From: Vibrio chagasii
GTDB lineage: Bacteria; Pseudomonadota; Gammaproteobacteria; Enterobacterales; Vibrionaceae
Direction: 5' to 3'
DNA length: 64,000 nt
Assembly (NCBI RefSeq): GCF_002954585.1
Contig: NZ_MSCI01000002.1
Location: 1,528,089 to 1,592,088, forward strand
Positions 8,986 to 18,482 of the stretch are shown one piece after another. How positions within the stretch are numbered: the first letter of the stretch is position 1; each line of letters starts with the position of its first letter. The notes below the pieces were generated by a model, which saw nothing but the letters and a program-made list of their open reading frames with translations, ran no database searches and had not been told where the DNA came from. The translations under genes were made by a program, and so were the position numbers.

Positions 8986-10410
8986 ATGAGTTCAGATAAT
9001 CAGCCAACCTACTTCTTTTTCGATTACGAAACATGGGGCGTAAGCCCAGCGAAAGATCGTCCAAGTCAGTTCGCCGGCGTTCGTACCGACCAAGATTTCA
9101 ATATTATTGGTGAGCCATTGGTCATCTACTGCCAACCTCCTGCTGATTACCTTCCTGCACCTGAAGCTGCACTGATTACTCGAATCACTCCACAAAAAGC
9201 CATGTCTCAAGGCCTGCCGGAACCAGAGTTCATCGCTAAGATCCATGCTGAACTTGCAAAGCCGAACACCACAAGCCTTGGTTACAACAGTATTCGATTC
9301 GATGACGAAGTCACGCGATACACCTGTTACCGCAACTTCATTGACCCGTATGCATGGAGCTGGCAGAACGGTAACTCTCGTTGGGACCTGTTAGATGTGA
9401 TGCGTGCCGTACACGCCCTGCGTCCTGACGGTATTGTTTGGCCAGAAAACGAAGAAGGTTTCCCAAGCTTCAAACTGGAACATCTATCTGTGGCAAATGG
9501 CATTGAACACGAAAACGCGCACGATGCGATGGCCGATGTTATTGCGACGATTGAATTGGCGAAAAAGCTGAAAGCCGTACAACCTAAGATGTTTGACTAT
9601 CTCTACAACATGCGCCACAAACGTAAGCTGAATGAGCTGGTCGACATCGTAAACATGACACCGTTAATGCACGTTTCGGGTATGTTCGGTCGTGACTGCA
9701 ATTACACAAGCTGGATTGTTCCTATGGCGTGGCATCCTACCAATCAAAATGCGGTGATTGTTGTCGACCTAGCAAAAGACCCAAGCCCGCTATTGGAACT
9801 TGATACTGATGAACTCAGAGAAAGACTTTACACCAAGCGCAGCGACCTAAATGAAGACGAGCTGCCAGTGCCAATTAAGCTGGTTCAACTCAACAAGTGC
9901 CCTATTCTAGCGCCAGCAAAAACGTTAACCGCTGAAAATGCAGAAACCATTGGTATTGATCGTCAGCAGTGTTTGAAGAACCTAGCGATCCTGCGCGAGC
10001 ACCCAGAGATTCGTGAAAAATTGATTGGCTTATATTCACAGGAACGTGAGTACGAAAAGAGCGACGATGTAGATACACAGCTTTACGATGGCTTCTTCTC
10101 ACCGGCAGATAAAACCGCGATGAACATCATTCGTGAGACTGACCCAAATAACTTAGCAGCGTTAGACATCACGTTCAGTGACGAGCGCATTAAGCCTTTA
10201 TTGTTCCGTTACCGCGCACGTAACTTCCCATGGACGCTAGATGAATCCGAGCAACTTAAGTGGGCAAACCATTGTCGTGAGTTTTACGAAAGCCGCTTAG
10301 AAGAGTACATGCTCAACCTAGAGAACCTCGCACACGAACATGAAAGTGACGAGAAGAAAATGGCTATCCTGAAAGCGGTGTATCAATACGTAGAAAAGCT
10401 AGCTAGTTAA
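8986..10410 (+). CDS. sbcB: Exodeoxyribonuclease I
   Basis: This is a 474-residue 3'-5' single-strand DNA exonuclease acting in mismatch repair and recombination. The DEDDh exonuclease site begins with FFFDYETWG (Asp13, Glu15) and continues with a histidine-containing third motif in ENAHDAMADV near residue 185. The C-terminal half matches the SH3-like and helical exonuclease I extensions. The length equals the family norm (about 475). AGGAAA precedes the ATG by 5 bases. It is co-directional with the CidA/CidB pair but probably a separate function. Confidence 0.95.
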   Translation: MSSDNQPTYFFFDYETWGVSPAKDRPSQFAGVRTDQDFNIIGEPLVIYCQPPADYLPAPEAALITRITPQKAMSQGLPEPEFIAKIHAELAKPNTTSLGYNSIRFDDEVTRYTCYRNFIDPYAWSWQNGNSRWDLLDVMRAVHALRPDGIVWPENEEGFPSFKLEHLSVANGIEHENAHDAMADVIATIELAKKLKAVQPKMFDYLYNMRHKRKLNELVDIVNMTPLMHVSGMFGRDCNYTSWIVPMAWHPTNQNAVIVVDLAKDPSPLLELDTDELRERLYTKRSDLNEDELPVPIKLVQLNKCPILAPAKTLTAENAETIGIDRQQCLKNLAILREHPEIREKLIGLYSQEREYEKSDDVDTQLYDGFFSPADKTAMNIIRETDPNNLAALDITFSDERIKPLLFRYRARNFPWTLDESEQLKWANHCREFYESRLEEYMLNLENLAHEHESDEKKMAILKAVYQYVEKLAS

Positions 10411-10434
10411 CCCATTATCGAGAGATGTAAAACC

Positions 10435-10806
10435 TTGAAAGAAAGATTGATCAAACTCGTTTACTGCTTAATCTCCTTCACCTTAATCATAGGTGCTCTC
10501 ACTGCAGGCAACGCGTTACAGCAATACTTAGATACCTCAATCCCAGGCAGTATTTTTGGCATGTTAATTCTGTTCACTGCCATGGTGATTGGTATTCTGC
10601 CGGCACACTGGGTACAGCCTGGTGCCAGCCTGATTATTCGTTTGATGATTTTACTGTTTGTCCCGATCAGTGTCGGGCTTATGGAACACTTTGACATGCT
10701 GATCGCTAACGCGCTGCCGATTATGGCGAGTGCAGTGGGTGGCACGCTCATTGTATTAGTCTCCTTATCATGGTTCTTAGACCGTTTGCTAGCGAGAGGT
10801 AAGTAA
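10435..10806 (+). CDS. CidA/LrgA family holin-like protein
   Basis: This 123-residue membrane protein has four predicted helices and the family pattern [12 protein letters not shown] (about residues 36-47). CidA/LrgA proteins are small holin-like inner-membrane proteins that act with CidB/LrgB partners; roles proposed in other bacteria include autolysis control and pyruvate transport. The start is TTG. A CidB gene follows 2 bp after the stop, so the two are translationally coupled. Whether it is Cid-type or Lrg-type cannot be decided by eye. Confidence 0.85.
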   Translation: MKERLIKLVYCLISFTLIIGALTAGNALQQYLDTSIPGSIFGMLILFTAMVIGILPAHWVQPGASLIIRLMILLFVPISVGLMEHFDMLIANALPIMASAVGGTLIVLVSLSWFLDRLLARGK

Positions 10807-10808
10807 TC

Positions 10809-11486
10809 ATGTGGATTCTATTAACTATTGTGGTGTTTCTGTTTGCTCGTTGGGTAAGTCAGAAAGTGAACTCCCCGCTATGTAACCCGCTGCTAATAAG
10901 CATTGGCATCATCATTCCAATTTTGACGTTCTTTAAAGTCCCGTTCGAGACTTACTACGCAGACAATACTTGGATTACGTACATGCTTCAGCCAGCGGTT
11001 GTCGCCCTAGCTTATCCTTTATATGAGCAGCTACCTCAAATTCGAGCCAACTGGCGAATCATTACCTTTGCATGCACGCTGGGTAGTGCGATGTCGATGA
11101 CAACAGCAGCAATGATTGCCGTCGCTTTCAAAGCAGACCTAAGTTTGATTGCGAGTCTATTGGGCAAATCAGTCACTACCCCTATTGCGATGGAAGTATC
11201 AAGCCATCTTGGTGGTGAAGCGGCGATTGCTGCAATACTGGTTCTTATCGTCGGATTATTTGGGGCAATTTTTGCTTACCCTATCTACAATCTAATTGGC
11301 ATTAAGAGCCCTATTGCCAGGGGTTTAACCATGGGCACGGTTTCTCACGCGCTAGGTACGGCAACTTGCGCTGAAAAGAACCAAGAAGATGCGGCTTTCA
11401 GTTCACTGGCGTTAGTGCTGTGTGGCGTTATCACCTCAATAATCGCACCTAGCGTGTTTGGTATGGTGGTCTGGTTCTATTCCTAG
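10809..11486 (+). CDS. CidB/LrgB family membrane protein
   Basis: This 225-residue polytopic membrane protein is the partner of the preceding CidA/LrgA gene. The family signature is visible: SLLGKSVTTPIAMEVSSHLGG around residues 116-136, and RGLTMGTVSHALGTA around residues 173-187. About seven hydrophobic helices fill the rest. The length is typical of LrgB (about 230). The gene ends 24 bp before a strong terminator hairpin, which closes the operon. Confidence 0.9.
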   Translation: MWILLTIVVFLFARWVSQKVNSPLCNPLLISIGIIIPILTFFKVPFETYYADNTWITYMLQPAVVALAYPLYEQLPQIRANWRIITFACTLGSAMSMTTAAMIAVAFKADLSLIASLLGKSVTTPIAMEVSSHLGGEAAIAAILVLIVGLFGAIFAYPIYNLIGIKSPIARGLTMGTVSHALGTATCAEKNQEDAAFSSLALVLCGVITSIIAPSVFGMVVWFYS

Positions 11487-11509
11487 CCTAGACGCCGACA
11501 ACCCGATTT

Positions 11510-11556
11510 AGCCCAAGCCTAGCCCTGTCGATATCAGTGCTTGCTTGGGCTTTTTA
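11510..11556 (+). terminator. Terminator after the CidAB-like operon
   Basis: A 9-bp stem (agcccaagc/gcttgggct) with a long loop is followed by TTTTTATT. Confidence 0.75.
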
Positions 11557-11691
11557 TTGCCATTTATTCAGCTAATAACAGGCGATTTTGAACAATAAGT
11601 GCGATATCAGCTGTAAAAATGGTCCTTGCAATCGATTTCAAGTGTGACCTCACTCTAATTATGCAAGCCAATGTAACAACAACAATATAAT

Positions 11692-11707
11692 AGTGATCAT
11701 TGTCACA
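11692..11707 (+). promoter_or_regulatory. CRP site upstream of cdd
   Basis: AGTGA-tcattg-TCACA matches the CRP consensus TGTGA-N6-TCACA at 9 of 10 conserved positions and lies 55 bp before cdd. A weaker TGTGA half-site lies at 11643-11647. cdd is CRP/CytR-controlled in E. coli and V. cholerae, so paired CRP sites with CytR between them are plausible. Confidence 0.65.
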
Positions 11708-11762
11708 GAAAATTCCTGAGTATTGCATAAACTTAAAGCCTAAGGTCAATTAAGGATTCAAC

Positions 11763-12650
11763 ATGAACAGTCGTATTACCCTGGCGCTGGAAAGTGCTCC
11801 ATCATCAATGAAAGCGCTTTTAAGTGACATCGTATTAGCAGACAACTTTGACGCGACATTGTCTCCAGAACAGTTCTCTAGCCTGCTTGAAGCAAGTGGT
11901 TTAGCGGATGACGAACTACGTATTGCACTTCTTCCTTTTGCTGCTGCGTATTCATACGCTCCATTATCTGACTTTTACGTTGGTGCAATCGTGCGTGGTT
12001 TGTCCGGTACTCTATACTTTGGTGCAAACCTTGAAATCGCTGGTGCGCAACTTGGCCAAACCGTACACGCTGAACAATCGGCAATCAGCCACGCTTGGAT
12101 GAAAGGTGAGCGCGGTATTTCAGACATCACAATTAACTTCAGCCCTTGTGGTCACTGTCGTCAATTTATGAATGAACTGACTACAGCGAAAGAGCTTAAA
12201 GTTCAGCTTCCGCAGCGTGATGAAATGTCACTACAAGAATACCTACCTGATTCATTTGGACCTTCTGATCTTGGCGTAACAACAGGCTTAATGTCTGAGC
12301 TCGATCATAATTACACGACAGAAGAGACGACTCCTATCGTAGTTGAAGCATTAGCCGCGCTTAACCGCAGCCATGCGCCATACACCAAAAATTTAAGTGG
12401 TGTGTCACTACAGCTAACAACTGGTGAGATCTTTACTGGTGCTTACGCTGAAAACGCAGCATTCAATCCTAGCCTTCCGCCACTACAAGTTGCGTTGATT
12501 CAACTAAAACTTGCAGGCTTCGACTTTGAACAAATTGAAAGCGCAGCATTGGTTGAAATCGCCGAAGGTAGCATCAGTCACCTAGCGGATACGCAATCTA
12601 CATTAGAAGCGATTAATCCTGACATTCCAGTGACTTACTTAGCAATCTAA
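11763..12650 (+). CDS. cdd: Cytidine deaminase
   Basis: This 295-residue homodimeric enzyme deaminates cytidine and deoxycytidine to uridines in pyrimidine salvage. The zinc site is clear: [10 protein letters not shown] gives His and the catalytic Glu (near residue 102-104), and SPCGHCRQF supplies both cysteines (near 129-132). The C-terminal half is the catalytically dead duplicate domain typical of the E. coli type (294 residues). A CRP site lies upstream and a terminator follows. Confidence 0.95.
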   Translation: MNSRITLALESAPSSMKALLSDIVLADNFDATLSPEQFSSLLEASGLADDELRIALLPFAAAYSYAPLSDFYVGAIVRGLSGTLYFGANLEIAGAQLGQTVHAEQSAISHAWMKGERGISDITINFSPCGHCRQFMNELTTAKELKVQLPQRDEMSLQEYLPDSFGPSDLGVTTGLMSELDHNYTTEETTPIVVEALAALNRSHAPYTKNLSGVSLQLTTGEIFTGAYAENAAFNPSLPPLQVALIQLKLAGFDFEQIESAALVEIAEGSISHLADTQSTLEAINPDIPVTYLAI

Positions 12651-12678
12651 GTACATCTAATTAACAACCTTTTAAATA

Positions 12679-12709
12679 AGCAGCCCATTTTTATAGGGCT
12701 GCTTTTTTT
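12679..12709 (+). terminator. Terminator after cdd
   Basis: An 8-bp stem (agcagccc/gggctgct) is followed by seven T residues. Confidence 0.85.
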
Positions 12710-12734
12710 ATGCTTGTAATTAACACCACAACCC

Positions 12735-12750
12735 ACGCAAACGTTTGCTT
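12735..12750 (+). promoter_or_regulatory. PurR operator upstream of purT
   Basis: ACGCAAACGTTTGCTT matches the PurR consensus ACGCAAACGTTTGCGT at 15 of 16 positions. It lies 67 bp before the purT start codon. Purine (hypoxanthine/guanine) repression of purT is inferred. Confidence 0.85.
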
Positions 12751-12817
12751 TTGTCGTTTAAATAAGTATGATCACCCCGTTTTCAATCAATCGTTCAAAA
12801 GATCGGAAGGAATATCT

Positions 12818-13993
12818 ATGTTTGGTACTGCTACTCGTGAAAATGCTACTCGTGTACTTCTATTAGGTTCAGGTGAACTTGGCAAAGAAGTGGCTATCGA
12901 GTGCCAACGTTTAGGTTTGGAAGTTATTGCTTGTGACCGTTATGCCGATGCGCCTGCTATGCAAGTTGCGCATCGCAGTCATGTACTAGACATGTTAGAT
13001 GGCGATGCACTCCAAGCCATCATTGAACTAGAAAAACCAGATTACGTGGTACCAGAAATTGAAGCTATTGCCACCAGCAAGTTGGTAGAGCTTGAAGCAC
13101 AAGGCTTGAATGTCGTTCCGACAGCTAACGCAACTAAGCTAACGATGAACCGTGAAGGCATTCGTCGCCTGGCGGCAGAAGAACTGAAGCTCAGCACATC
13201 TCCTTACCGCTTTGCAGACACCTTTGAAGACTTCGCTGCCGCGGTTGAATTTGTCGGCATGCCTTGCGTTGTTAAACCAGTAATGAGTTCTTCGGGCAAA
13301 GGCCAGAGCGTTATCAAAACCGAAGAAGACATCCCAAAATCGTGGGACTATGCACAAGAAGGCGGTCGCACTGGCGCTGGGCGTGTGATCGTTGAAGGCT
13401 TCATCGACTTCGATTACGAGATCACTCTTCTCACTGTTCGTGCAGTCGACGGTGTTCATTTCTGTGCACCTATCGGCCACCGTCAAGAAGACGGTGACTA
13501 CCGTGAATCATGGCAGCCACAGGTAATGTCAGACAACGCTCTAAAAGCGGCACAGTACACGGCAGAGCAAGTGGTTAATGCTCTAGGTGGTCATGGTATC
13601 TTTGGTGTTGAATTATTCGTTAAAGGCGACCATGTGATCTTCAACGAAGTATCCCCTCGCCCACACGATACAGGTTTGGTGACATTGATGTCTCAAGACT
13701 CTTCAGAGTTCGCACTGCACGTACGCGCATTCACAGGTATGCCTATCAAATCAATTACTCAGTATGGCTCTTGTGCATCTGCAGTAATCCTTGGCCAAGG
13801 CACATCAACAAACATCCGTTTTGAAGGCCTTGCAGAAGCATTGGAGGCACCACAAACACAAGTTCGTCTGTTTGGTAAGCCAGACATCGATGGTCGTCGT
13901 CGCCTTGGTGTTGCACTGACACGCCGTAAGAGCACAGAAACCGCGATTGAAGATGCAATCAACAGCGCGTCGAAGGTAAAAGTGATTTACTAA
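12818..13993 (+). CDS. purT: Formate-dependent phosphoribosylglycinamide formyltransferase 2
   Basis: This 391-residue ATP-grasp enzyme makes formyl-GAR from GAR, formate and ATP, the folate-free alternative to PurN in purine synthesis. Visible parts are the N-terminal dinucleotide-like fold ([21 protein letters not shown]), the ATP-grasp loop SSSGKGQS (near residues 155-162) and the metal-binding [10 protein letters not shown] motif. I start it at ATG 12818, preceded by GGAAGGAA; the frame stays open further upstream but that sequence overlaps the operator. The length equals E. coli PurT (392). A PurR box lies upstream and a shared terminator follows. Confidence 0.95.
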   Translation: MFGTATRENATRVLLLGSGELGKEVAIECQRLGLEVIACDRYADAPAMQVAHRSHVLDMLDGDALQAIIELEKPDYVVPEIEAIATSKLVELEAQGLNVVPTANATKLTMNREGIRRLAAEELKLSTSPYRFADTFEDFAAAVEFVGMPCVVKPVMSSSGKGQSVIKTEEDIPKSWDYAQEGGRTGAGRVIVEGFIDFDYEITLLTVRAVDGVHFCAPIGHRQEDGDYRESWQPQVMSDNALKAAQYTAEQVVNALGGHGIFGVELFVKGDHVIFNEVSPRPHDTGLVTLMSQDSSEFALHVRAFTGMPIKSITQYGSCASAVILGQGTSTNIRFEGLAEALEAPQTQVRLFGKPDIDGRRRLGVALTRRKSTETAIEDAINSASKVKVIY

Positions 13994-14025
13994 TCAAGTT
14001 CTTAGATCTTGAATCTTAACGATCC

Positions 14026-14052
14026 AAAAGACGGGCCATGTGCCCGTCTTTT
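14026..14052. terminator. Bidirectional terminator between purT and tpm
   Basis: A perfect 11-bp stem, aaaagacgggc/gcccgtctttt, with a 5-base loop supplies U-tracts on both strands. Confidence 0.9.
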
Positions 14053-14085
14053 CATTCGTGTTATCTCTTCGAAAGTAAACTTAGT

Positions 14086-14739
14086 TTAGACTTCCGATTC
14101 AATCAAATACACTTCTTCACTGAATCGAGACAAACCTTTCTTAGCAATCTTAGGATGATCGTCGTCTGCAATATCTTGGTTCAACAATGTAATCTTGTAA
14201 CCCGCAAACAATTGATCGATTTCTAGTTTAGGTACGCTAAACGGAGGGCCTGCCATTTCATCTTGGTCGTAGTCTAGTGTTACAAGTAGGATCTTGCCGC
14301 CTGGTTTCAGCAGTTGCTTTAAGCGCTCTACATATGGCACACGCATTTCAGCAGGCAAAGCGACTAGAGAAGCGCGGTCATAAATAATATCGACAGGCTG
14401 AATTGGCGCAGTGAAGTAATCCCCAGTGTAAACACTCAACTCATCAAATTGATAAAGCTCATGCTGACCGTTTATTTGAGTTACGGTTGGCGTGTAGAAA
14501 TGCTCAGAGAAAAAAGCTCGAACCGCAATCTGGCTCAATTCCACACCTTGAACGTCTTCATGTTTAGACGCCAGCCAAATCAGATCTTCACTCTTGCCAC
14601 ATAGAGGAACAAAAACACTCTTCTCATAGCTAGGCTCAGTTGCTTTCCAAAACTCAACCAAAAGTGGGTTTACATCTTCAAGGTGGAAACCAATTTGGTT
14701 GGCTGCCCATTTATTGTGCCAAAATTCAGGATTATTCAT
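14086..14739 (-). CDS. tpm: Thiopurine S-methyltransferase
   Basis: This 217-residue SAM-dependent methyltransferase is of the bacterial TPMT type, known for methylating thiopurines and detoxifying selenite and tellurite. Typical features are [22 protein letters not shown] at the N-terminus, [16 protein letters not shown] as the SAM-binding motif I (near residues 43-58), and [10 protein letters not shown] followed by MRVPYV. The length matches the family (about 218). It is convergent with purT and shares its terminator. Confidence 0.92.
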   Translation of the reverse strand: MNNPEFWHNKWAANQIGFHLEDVNPLLVEFWKATEPSYEKSVFVPLCGKSEDLIWLASKHEDVQGVELSQIAVRAFFSEHFYTPTVTQINGQHELYQFDELSVYTGDYFTAPIQPVDIIYDRASLVALPAEMRVPYVERLKQLLKPGGKILLVTLDYDQDEMAGPPFSVPKLEIDQLFAGYKITLLNQDIADDDHPKIAKKGLSRFSEEVYLIESEV

Positions 14740-15061
14740 CTTTCGTTCATGTTAAACAGTCATAATGCAAGGGTACAGTATAGAGAAGTAAGAGCAACCT
14801 TAGCTTGGCTTAAAGTGGCAAAATGGTTTCGAGTAACACCACAAACTGGCTAGGTTCAAAGTTCTTAAAATTGCGGAACAAACGCTTGGATTATTTGTCT
14901 ATATGTTCACATTTTAAAGCAATATTAAACGTTAGAGTTGGTTTCTGTCTTAGCTAGCCCCATTTAATATGTAGTGAGTTTAGTTAAGCTTTTTACTCTT
15001 ATGCGTTACTGGTTACCCCTTTTAACTACCCGATTTTGTAACCTTGTATTTTGGAGTTTGA
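14740..15061. other. Intergenic region between tpm and relV
   Basis: These 322 bases hold the divergent promoters of tpm and relV. No gene, repeat or recognisable operator was seen. Confidence 0.5.
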
Positions 15062-15841
15062 ATGAGTGTATTTCTCCGTACGACGGCCCTAATGCTTCTA
15101 GTATTGAGCCGAGCGCCTGCATTCGCAGCAGCACCTGTTTCAACGAGTTCAACTGATCAATCGCGCACAGCGTCTTCGCAAAACCAAGTTTCATCAAACG
15201 TATTCCGCCACAGCCTAAGCGGGCTATATGGCATCAAGGCATTCGACTCGCGTCCAACTCAGCCTTATACCGACTTCGACATCCTTTACAGCAAAGCTCA
15301 CCAAGCGCAAGCAGAGCTAGAGACAATCTGTAAAAGTACTGCTCTTCTCACTAATTCAGACGCCCTATTCGCTGGTGTTAAATCTCAAGCTCGTGCTCAA
15401 GAGAAAATTGAATTGGAACTGGATGGTGACAACACAAGAATTACCGACCTAGCTCGCGCAACAATCATCGCTAATGATGTAGAAAGCTTAGTTGAAGTGT
15501 ACGAAGCACTGAGCCGTGAAGCGGACGTGGTAAAAGTGAAAAACAAGTTTAAGTCACCAGCTGACTCAGGCTACCGTGACCTTAACTTACTGGTTCGGCT
15601 ACCAAAAACTAACATGATCGCCGAGGTTCAACTTCACTTAAAAGCAATAGCGGATGTGAAAAGTGGTCCTGAACATGAGCTATACGAGACCATTCAAGGT
15701 ATTGAGCGCCATGCCATTGCTGAAAAACGTCCAATCAACGACATTGAAGTGGCGCAAATTAACAACCTAAGACGCCAATCTTTAGAGCTGTACCAACAAG
15801 CATGGCAACCATACATTACGACTCATATAAAAGCGGCTTAA
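15062..15841 (+). CDS. relV: RelV-type small (p)ppGpp synthetase
   Basis: This 259-residue protein has a RelA/SpoT synthetase domain and no hydrolase domain. Motifs in order are TRITDLARATIIAND (near residue 126-140), SGYRDLNLLVRL (near 175-186) and the EVQLHLKAI motif (near 195-203). Synthetases move pyrophosphate from ATP to GDP or GTP. In V. cholerae the third (p)ppGpp source, RelV, sits in a similar neighbourhood close to ihfA. The first 23 residues look exactly like a Sec signal peptide (LMLLVLSRAPAFAAAP), and the start is well supported by TTGGAG 6 bases upstream. Cytoplasmic substrates would not be reachable after export, so this N-terminus is puzzling. Confidence 0.85.
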   Translation: MSVFLRTTALMLLVLSRAPAFAAAPVSTSSTDQSRTASSQNQVSSNVFRHSLSGLYGIKAFDSRPTQPYTDFDILYSKAHQAQAELETICKSTALLTNSDALFAGVKSQARAQEKIELELDGDNTRITDLARATIIANDVESLVEVYEALSREADVVKVKNKFKSPADSGYRDLNLLVRLPKTNMIAEVQLHLKAIADVKSGPEHELYETIQGIERHAIAEKRPINDIEVAQINNLRRQSLELYQQAWQPYITTHIKAA

Positions 15842-15877
15842 CACCAACCTTACCGCTACTACAAAACAAAAACGATC

Positions 15878-15904
15878 AAGGGCTGCACTCGCAGCCCTTT
15901 TTAA
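15878..15904 (+). terminator. Terminator after relV
   Basis: A 9-bp stem (aagggctgc/gcagccctt) with a 4-base loop is followed by TTTTTAATTTT. Confidence 0.85.
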
Positions 15905-15938
15905 TTTTAGCGTATCTTTGATCAATCATAAGTGAACG

Positions 15939-16370
15939 CTATTTTTGGTAATACTCCTGTGAGCGTTCATACAAATCCAATGGTTTTAAGGTGCTATAGA
16001 AAGCAGCGACATCCTGTAAATCCTTATCAGATAGAGACTTCACGACTGACTGCATATATAAGTCCTGACGTGCATCACTTTTAAAATCACGCAATTGTTT
16101 AAGGATGTAGCTGGATTTCTGCCCCTTAATATTTGGGTAAGATTGCACGAAAGGAATGATCTTATCACCGTGACACTGGCTACATAGGTTGTTAACGAGC
16201 TTTTCACCAGCCATCAGGCTCGGTATATAAGGTTCTGTTTTGTCACTTTGTACTGTCAGTTTTGGCGAAACCTTTCCCACCGTTGTAGTGTTGTCGTCAG
16301 TGCATGCGGAGAGTGACATCACAGCAGCAGTCGACGCTACAAAGAGCAGCGTGAACTTAGTTAGATTCAT
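15939..16370 (-). CDS. c-type cytochrome lipoprotein of the sulfite dehydrogenase operon
   Basis: This 143-residue mono-haem cytochrome c has its haem motif CSQCH at residues 63-67. The signal peptide ends in a lipobox (LSAC, Cys23), so it is probably anchored in a membrane facing the periplasm. It is the last gene of a four-gene operon, and its ATG overlaps the upstream stop as TAATG. It probably carries electrons from the molybdenum subunit towards terminal oxidases. Confidence 0.8.
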   Translation of the reverse strand: MNLTKFTLLFVASTAAVMSLSACTDDNTTTVGKVSPKLTVQSDKTEPYIPSLMAGEKLVNNLCSQCHGDKIIPFVQSYPNIKGQKSSYILKQLRDFKSDARQDLYMQSVVKSLSDKDLQDVAAFYSTLKPLDLYERSQEYYQK

Positions 16371-16801
16371 TATTGCTCTCTCGGCATAGGCGGCATCAGA
16401 GCGCTATCAATAGGTTTTCGTCGATACTTGTTCATATCGATCCCTTTGTCTTGATAATAGGTACTCAGATAGTCCAGTACCGGGTCCCATGTATCAGACA
16501 AATCCCATAGTCCCTGAGTGTCTACCATCCATTGAATCGTTTCACGCCATTGATCTCGGGTACCACTGTTCTGCGCCACAATAAGGCTCGTGTGGCACGC
16601 ATTACATTGACCTTTCACTAACTCCCATCCCGGAGCCATGATTAAACCTGAACTCTTATCTACCCCATAGAAAGCCTTTGGGTTATCCGGTACTTCATCG
16701 GCATGAACAAGCATTGAGGTTAACAAGCTACAGACCAGCGCCGCTCTCATAATGTCTTTACGATAAGAGCGCTTGTTGTGCTGAGTTAAATGATCACACA
16801 T
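16370..16801 (-). CDS. Periplasmic c-type cytochrome, sulfite dehydrogenase electron acceptor candidate
   Basis: This is a mono-haem cytochrome c with the motif CNACH, followed by a domain with WRETIQWMVDTQGLW that is seen in SorB-like cytochromes. I start it at ATG 16801, 5 bases after AGGA. The frame is open to GTG 16813, and a later ATG at 16750 opens directly on the signal peptide. It lies directly after the molybdoenzyme gene, as SorB follows SorA, so direct electron acceptance from sulfite oxidation is likely. Confidence 0.8.
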   Translation of the reverse strand: MCDHLTQHNKRSYRKDIMRAALVCSLLTSMLVHADEVPDNPKAFYGVDKSSGLIMAPGWELVKGQCNACHTSLIVAQNSGTRDQWRETIQWMVDTQGLWDLSDTWDPVLDYLSTYYQDKGIDMNKYRRKPIDSALMPPMPREQ

Positions 16802-16809
16802 GGCTTTCC

Positions 16810-17946
16810 TCACGAGACTCTTACCGCAACTCTATGGCAACCATTAAACAGATACCCTTTTGGGTTCCATTGTGGTTGAACAACAGGCTGGCTATCACCT
16901 TCACTATCCGTGGCCTTCGCCCAAATTTCGTAATAACCCGTCATAGGAAGTTCAAGATCAAGCTCCCATTGCTGCCATGCGCCTTTGTTAACGGGTTTCT
17001 TGAGGTTTGCATCATGCCAAGTTGTCCCGTAATCGTAACTGACTTGGAGCTTGTCGACAGTTCTCAGCCCAGCCCATGCATGCCCGCTCACTTTGACCTT
17101 TTTACCTAGCGTAAACTCAGTACCGCTTTTAGGAGACGTAATTAGCGACTTCACAATCATCTCTTCAATGATTCTAAAATCCTTGTTTTCTACTTTTTCA
17201 CCAGGTGCGATTGGGTGCTTGGGCACTTGATATGCGGGTGCTGCCATTTTATGGCCATCATGCACTTTATTACGGATATTGATACCCGTGGTGCACTTTT
17301 GAGAGACAGAAGCTGGGCGTCCTCCAAATACCGTTCTCAGTGGGAAACCGTGAAGATATGGAATAGGTTCGCCATTCATTTCCCATGCAATCAAAGCGTT
17401 ATCAGTCATTGCGGCTTCAATCGGTACACCACGTGAGATGGCCTCACCTTTACCGCTTAAGTGCTTATCGAAGCCATGGTTGCCCACGTAAACCGCGTCA
17501 TCTTTAATACCACAGTCTTTTAGCACATCACTAAGCAACACACCTGTCCACTGTGCGCAGTACACGCCTGCGTTGTTCCACTGATTGCCTTTTGTGCTTG
17601 GGTAAAAGTTATTGCGGCTGTTGCCACCACACTCCAATACTAGACTTTGAGTGTGATGCTTAAATTTCGATTTGAGTTCCGCTATTGTGTAAGTTTTACT
17701 CTGTTTTACAGACTCCCCTTTCACTTCGAACGTCCAAGTATCCGGGTCCATTTTATTGAAATCTGGCATTAAACCATTCCATCGAACAAATGGAACATTG
17801 GCAGGCGTAACAGCGGGAGCAAGCATGCTTTCTGGCAGATAAGCATTCAAAGGGTTGGTATTTAAAACGGTATAATAGTCCGGCAACGCAGACGCCGCGG
17901 TTGCAGTTAACGCAGCTTTCAGGAACTGTCTTCTATCTAAACTCAT
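16810..17946 (-). CDS. Molybdopterin sulfite dehydrogenase, SorA/SoxC-like
   Basis: This 378-residue enzyme oxidises sulfite to sulfate at a molybdenum cofactor. The N-terminus is a Tat signal (DRRQFLKAAL), so it is exported folded with its cofactor. The Mo-ligating cysteine lies in LVLECGGNSRNNFYP (near residue 103). The motif RTVFGGRPASVSQKCTTGI and the C-terminal Mo-co dimerisation domain (about residues 255-378) complete the sulfite oxidase fold. It is the second gene of the operon, flanked by three cytochrome c genes with 1-4 bp overlaps or close spacing. The assigned substrate is by family; related enzymes can use other S-oxides. Confidence 0.88.
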   Translation of the reverse strand: MSLDRRQFLKAALTATAASALPDYYTVLNTNPLNAYLPESMLAPAVTPANVPFVRWNGLMPDFNKMDPDTWTFEVKGESVKQSKTYTIAELKSKFKHHTQSLVLECGGNSRNNFYPSTKGNQWNNAGVYCAQWTGVLLSDVLKDCGIKDDAVYVGNHGFDKHLSGKGEAISRGVPIEAAMTDNALIAWEMNGEPIPYLHGFPLRTVFGGRPASVSQKCTTGINIRNKVHDGHKMAAPAYQVPKHPIAPGEKVENKDFRIIEEMIVKSLITSPKSGTEFTLGKKVKVSGHAWAGLRTVDKLQVSYDYGTTWHDANLKKPVNKGAWQQWELDLELPMTGYYEIWAKATDSEGDSQPVVQPQWNPKGYLFNGCHRVAVRVS

Positions 17947-18248
17947 TATTGCGATCCTTTGTGATTCAGTGTGTAAAAGTAAGTGGCAAGCTGCTCAATA
18001 TCTTGCTCAGACAAAAGCTGGGCAACTTTAGACATGGTCTTATCGGAACGTTGTCCACTCTTAAAGGCCGTGAGCTGTTCAACCAAGTAAGGCTTGTTCT
18101 GCCATTTCAGGTTCGGAATAGAAGGAAAAGAAGAGTCTTGAGTACTGCCATGGCAAGCGACGCACATATTGGCAATTTGTTGGTAATCGGCTGCTTGGCC
18201 TATCGCGGGAAATAAAAGCAATACCCAAGCTAAAGCGGCTTTTCGCAC
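17946..18248 (-). CDS. Small c-type cytochrome, first gene of the sulfite dehydrogenase operon
   Basis: This is a mono-haem cytochrome c with CVACH shortly after the signal peptide. The frame can be read from ATG 18293, but an excellent AGGAGG sits 6 bases before the in-frame GTG at 18248. Starting there gives about 100 residues beginning directly with a clean signal peptide (RKAALAWVLLLFPAIGQA), so I chose it. The stop overlaps the molybdoenzyme start by one base. Confidence 0.8.
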   Translation of the reverse strand: MRKAALAWVLLLFPAIGQAADYQQIANMCVACHGSTQDSSFPSIPNLKWQNKPYLVEQLTAFKSGQRSDKTMSKVAQLLSEQDIEQLATYFYTLNHKGSQ

Positions 18249-18445
18249 ACATCCTCCTAAGATCTGGATCAAAAAATCAGTTTGATCGGTCATAAAGTGG
18301 ACGCATTACAGCAAATAGAGCGGTGTATTTAAATTCAATTAGAATTAACTACCGTTCAGGAGAACTGAACGCTGATGAGAAATCGTGCGAGATGCGAGAA
18401 GATAAAAGAATGAAAACGAGTGATAAGAATAAATACTGTGATACA

Positions 18446-18473
18446 AACAAAAAGACCACGCTAGGCGTGGTCT
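18446..18473 (-). terminator. Terminator after ihfA
   Basis: A perfect 9-bp stem, agaccacgc/gcgtggtct, with a 3-base loop is followed on the minus strand by TTTTTG. Confidence 0.85.
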
Positions 18474-18482
18474 ATTGCTTGG

